Assembly: GCA_017882405.1 (NCBI GenBank)
Contig: JADGPO010000168.1
Coordinates: forward strand, 1-37,802
From: Solirubrobacteraceae bacterium
GTDB lineage: Bacteria; Actinomycetota; Thermoleophilia; Solirubrobacterales; Solirubrobacteraceae
Reading direction: 5' to 3'
DNA length: 37,802 bases
Shown piece after piece: positions 32,108 to 37,802 of this stretch (the first letter of the stretch is position 1; each line of letters opens with the position of its first letter). The notes beneath the pieces are model-generated. The model was not told the DNA's origin, did no database searches, and saw only the letters and a program-made list of their open reading frames with translations. A program made the position numbers and the translations under genes.

Positions 32108-32731
32108 CTAGGCAGATCGTACGCGCTGTCCGCTCTCGATCGCCAGCAGCGTGCGCTTGCGCGCCACCCCGCCCGTGTAGCCGCCGAGGCCGCCGCCCGA
32201 GTGCACGACGCGGTGGCAGGGCAGGACGATCGGCAGCGGGTTGGCTCCCAGCGAGTTGCCGGCCGCCCGCGAGCCGCGCGGGCTGCCGGCGTGGGCCGCG
32301 ACCTCGCCGTAGGTGGAGACCGAGCCGTAGGGGATCGCCGCGGTCGCCTCGAGCACGCGGCGGCCGAACGCGGTCATCAGCCGCCAATCGAGGCTCAGGT
32401 CGAAGCGATCGCGCCGGCCCTCGAAGTACTCGTCGAGCTCGCGCCGTGGCGTGTCCAGCCGGCGGGGAGCCGCCAGCACGCGCGGAGAGATGCGACGGGC
32501 CACGTCGGCCAGCACGGCGTTCTGCGGTTGCTCGTGGTCGTCCAGATAGGCGATCCGCACCAGCCCCGCCGGCGTGGCGGCCAGCAGCAGCGGGCCGACG
32601 GGCGAGTCCAGCGTGGCGTAGGCGACGTCGAGCAGGCCGGCGCCGGCGGCCGCCTCGATCAGGTCGGGTGGAGGTCCGGCGCCAAGCGGGGCGCAGCGCA
32701 GCCGGCGCTCCAGGTCATCGATCTCGGTCAT
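32108..32731 (-). CDS. ogt: Methylated-DNA--[protein]-cysteine S-methyltransferase
   Basis: A 207-residue suicide enzyme that removes alkyl groups from O6 of guanine in DNA. The N-terminal domain has SPVGPLLLAATPAGLVRIAY. The DNA-binding helix-turn-helix region is FGRRVLEATAAIPYG, then VSTYGEVAAHAGSPRGSRAA. The acceptor is Cys172 in LPCHRVV, followed by GGYTGG. A short acidic extension of about 35 residues precedes the usual domain. The ATG overlaps the stop of the ECF sigma gene (ATGA), so the two are translationally coupled. No Ada-type DNA-binding domain is present, so regulation must come from elsewhere, perhaps the sigma factor. Confidence 0.94.
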   Translation of the reverse strand: MTEIDDLERRLRCAPLGAGPPPDLIEAAAGAGLLDVAYATLDSPVGPLLLAATPAGLVRIAYLDDHEQPQNAVLADVARRISPRVLAAPRRLDTPRRELDEYFEGRRDRFDLSLDWRLMTAFGRRVLEATAAIPYGSVSTYGEVAAHAGSPRGSRAAGNSLGANPLPIVLPCHRVVHSGGGLGGYTGGVARKRTLLAIESGQRVRSA

Positions 32732-33219
32732 CGGGAGGGTTGGTCCTTTCGCAGTCGCTTGAGGGCTTCGTGCACATTGCGCCGCGCCGCCTCCTCGCTG
32801 GTCTCCATCACGGTGGCGATCTCGGCGTAGGACGAGTCGGCGATAAACCGCAGCGCCACGGCGGTGCGCTGCTTGTCGGGCAGCGCGGCCACCTGCGCCC
32901 ACAGCTCGCCACCGCCGGTCCCGCCGAGCGGATCGGGCGCGGTCGACCCCGGCAGGAGCTCGCCGGTCGTGGCGGCGGCCGCCGGCACAGGCCGCCGCGC
33001 CCGCGCCCGCGCATGGTCGATGACCTTGCGATGGGCGATCGTCAGCAGCCAGCTGCGCAGGTTGGAGGCGTCACGCAGCCGCGGATAGGCGCGCAGGGCC
33101 GACAACCACGTCTCCTGGTAGCAGTCGTCGGCGTCCACGGCGCCGACCGAGGCGACCAGGAAGCGGTGGACGTCGCCGCCGTGGGCATCGAGCAGCGCTT
33201 GGAACGGGGGCAATGACAC
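32728..33219 (-). CDS. ECF-type RNA polymerase sigma factor
   Basis: A 163-residue sigma-70 factor of the extracytoplasmic-function kind. Region 2 covers about residues 10-72 (DDCYQETWLSALRAYPRL, then LRSWLLTIAHRKVIDHARAR). Region 4 covers about 105-160 (ALPDKQRTAVALRFIADSSY, then TSEEAARRNVHEALKRLRK). An Ala/Gly/Pro linker lies between. The GTG at 33219 has no clear ribosome-binding site. No anti-sigma gene follows; instead the coding region overlaps ogt by four bases. The likely target is its own operon and possibly the divergent ku, 122 bases away. The signal is unknown. Confidence 0.9.
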   Translation of the reverse strand: MSLPPFQALLDAHGGDVHRFLVASVGAVDADDCYQETWLSALRAYPRLRDASNLRSWLLTIAHRKVIDHARARARRPVPAAAATTGELLPGSTAPDPLGGTGGGELWAQVAALPDKQRTAVALRFIADSSYAEIATVMETSEEAARRNVHEALKRLRKDQPSR

Positions 33220-33304
33220 GGTTATGAAACGTCGCAGCTCGCGCCGACGTGAGATCCGCCGCGCGTCGCCACTGGCGGTCGGTCGGCAATACCGGTCTCA
33301 GGAC

Positions 33305-33331
33305 TTGCCGCCGTCCTGCGTGGGGTATACA
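33305..33331 (+). promoter_or_regulatory. Candidate ku promoter
   Basis: TTGCCG at 33305-33310 and TATACA at 33326-33331 are 15 bases apart, a little short for a housekeeping promoter. The -10 ends ten bases before the ku ATG, so any 5' leader would be a few bases at most. It lies in the 122-base region divergent from the sigma gene. Confidence 0.35.
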
Positions 33332-33341
33332 AAGTGATCCC

Positions 33342-34232
33342 ATGCCCCGTGCGATCTGGAGCGGCGCGATCAGTTTCGGACTGGTCAACGTGCCCGTAAA
33401 GATGTACAGCGCGACCTCTCCCAAGACGGTCCGCTTCCACCAGCTGTCGTCCAAGACGGGCGCGCGCATCAAGCAGAAGCGGGTCGATCCGTCGACCGGC
33501 GACGAGGTCGCCTTCGAGGACATCGTCAAGGGCTACGAGCTCAGCCCGGATCGCTACGTGCTGATCGAGCCCGAGGAGCTCGAGGCGCTCGATCCCAAGG
33601 CGACGAAGACGATCGACATCGAGGAGTTCGTGGATCTGGCCGAGATCGACCCGATCTACTACGACCACTCCTACTACCTGGCTCCGGCGACCGGCGGCGC
33701 CAAGGCCTACCGGCTGCTGCTGGAGGCGATGCGGGAGGCCGGCAAGGTGGCGATCGGCCGAGTGGTGATCCGCTCCAAGCAGCAGCTGTGCGCGCTGCGC
33801 CCGTCGGGCGAGGCGATGGCCCTGTCGACGATGCTGTTCGGCGACGAGGTGCTCTCGCCCGACCGCCTGGACGAGCTCGACGGGCTCGACGAGGCCGAGG
33901 CCACCAAGCGCGAGCTGACCATGGCCCAGCAGCTGATCGAGTCGCTGTCGGCCGACTTCGACCCCACCAAGTTCAAGGACGACTACCGCGAGCGTGTGCT
34001 GGACCTGATCGAGCGAAAGGCCTCCGGGGAGGAGATCGCCGTGCAGCCCGAGGCCGAGGAGTCCGGTCCCGCGCCCGATCTGATGGCCGCCCTGGAGGCC
34101 AGCCTGGCCGAGATCCGGGGCGACGCCGGGGGTGACGAGGACAAGCCGGCCCCCAAGAAGACCCGTGCCAAGGCCAAGTCCCCGTCCAGTAACGGCAGCC
34201 AGTCCAAATCGCGGTCCAAAGCCAAGAGCTGA
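33342..34232 (+). CDS. ku: Non-homologous end joining protein Ku
   Basis: A 296-residue bacterial Ku, the homodimeric ring that binds double-strand ends and recruits the ligase LigD. The N-terminus PRAIWSGAISFGLVNVPVKM is diagnostic, followed by RFHQLSSKTGARIKQKRVDP and VRGYELSPDRYV-like sequence (VKGYELSPDRYVLIEPEEL). KRELTMAQQLIESL closes the core. The C-terminal ~35 residues are Lys/Ser-rich (KKTRAKAKSPSSNGS), typical of the basic tail of many bacterial Ku proteins, which helps DNA binding. The ATG at 33342 fits the family N-terminus; the open frame from 33249 does not. No ligD is present in the window. Confidence 0.95.
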   Translation: MPRAIWSGAISFGLVNVPVKMYSATSPKTVRFHQLSSKTGARIKQKRVDPSTGDEVAFEDIVKGYELSPDRYVLIEPEELEALDPKATKTIDIEEFVDLAEIDPIYYDHSYYLAPATGGAKAYRLLLEAMREAGKVAIGRVVIRSKQQLCALRPSGEAMALSTMLFGDEVLSPDRLDELDGLDEAEATKRELTMAQQLIESLSADFDPTKFKDDYRERVLDLIERKASGEEIAVQPEAEESGPAPDLMAALEASLAEIRGDAGGDEDKPAPKKTRAKAKSPSSNGSQSKSRSKAKS

Positions 34233-34306
34233 AGATCCACTGGTAGGATTTGACGGCTGCGACGCCGTGCCTGCCAACCCCCTCCTCGAAGCTGAGGCAC
34301 AGCTGT

Positions 34307-37802
<3,496 letters not shown>

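Overview
The window is about 38 kb of very GC-rich DNA from a bacterial chromosome. It is densely coding, uses many GTG and TTG starts, and contains no phage genes, insertion sequences, CRISPR arrays or RNA genes that I can recognise. Several families point to Actinomycetota: PspA with the partner proteins PspAA and PspAB, a MarP-type membrane serine protease with its two conserved cysteines, Ku, an FHA/zinc-ribbon protein, and start codons placed just downstream of TAnnnT hexamers, as in leaderless actinobacterial mRNAs. An AddAB-type nuclease and a UDP-sulfoquinovose synthase make a deep lineage such as Thermoleophilia (Solirubrobacterales-like) my best guess. That placement is inference.

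Layout. (1) 1-6049 is an envelope and membrane-stress block. It holds a partial thioesterase, pspA-pspAA, a sulfolipid-precursor gene (sqdB), a GT4 glycosyltransferase, pspAB, an HtpX-like protease and an alpha/beta hydrolase. (2) 6062-10474 is a tightly overlapping amino-acid operon, lysA-hom-thrC-thrB. (3) 10588-11279 is a nucleotidyltransferase/HEPN pair of toxin-antitoxin type. (4) 11517-13710, on the minus strand, encodes an FHA/zinc-ribbon protein, a ParA-like ATPase and a DUF2231-like membrane protein with a glycine-rich tail. (5) 13977-16691 is a plus-strand group: a small cysteine-rich protein, an SRPBCC protein, a lipoprotein and a secreted protein. (6) 16692-19636 holds a class B penicillin-binding protein and a divergent MarP protease. 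(7) 19942-34232 is rich in DNA-maintenance genes: topoisomerase III, an AbiEi-like/DUF559 protein, AddB-like and AddA-like nuclease-helicases, and a minus-strand operon (ECF sigma factor, O6-alkylguanine methyltransferase, cytochrome P450, YihY membrane protein) divergent from ku. (8) 34307 to the end is the first ~1165 codons of the glutamate synthase large subunit, running off the window.

How the genes work together. The Psp genes, HtpX and the sulfolipid and glycosyl-transfer genes all act on the membrane or its lipids, and PspA's partners sit on both sides of the lipid genes. LysA finishes lysine synthesis while Hom-ThrB-ThrC make threonine from aspartate semialdehyde. MarP and the PBP act on the cell wall. 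AddAB resects double-strand breaks for recombination, whereas Ku directs end joining; Ogt reverses alkylation and is translationally coupled to a sigma factor. No single unmistakably new system is present. The best leads are the split Psp/lipid neighbourhood, the altered motifs of the AddAB pair (an iron-sulfur-type cysteine pattern in AddA, a broken Walker A in AddB), the sigma-Ogt unit, the FHA-ParA-DUF2231 group, and a small zinc-ribbon-like gene with no normal start codon.
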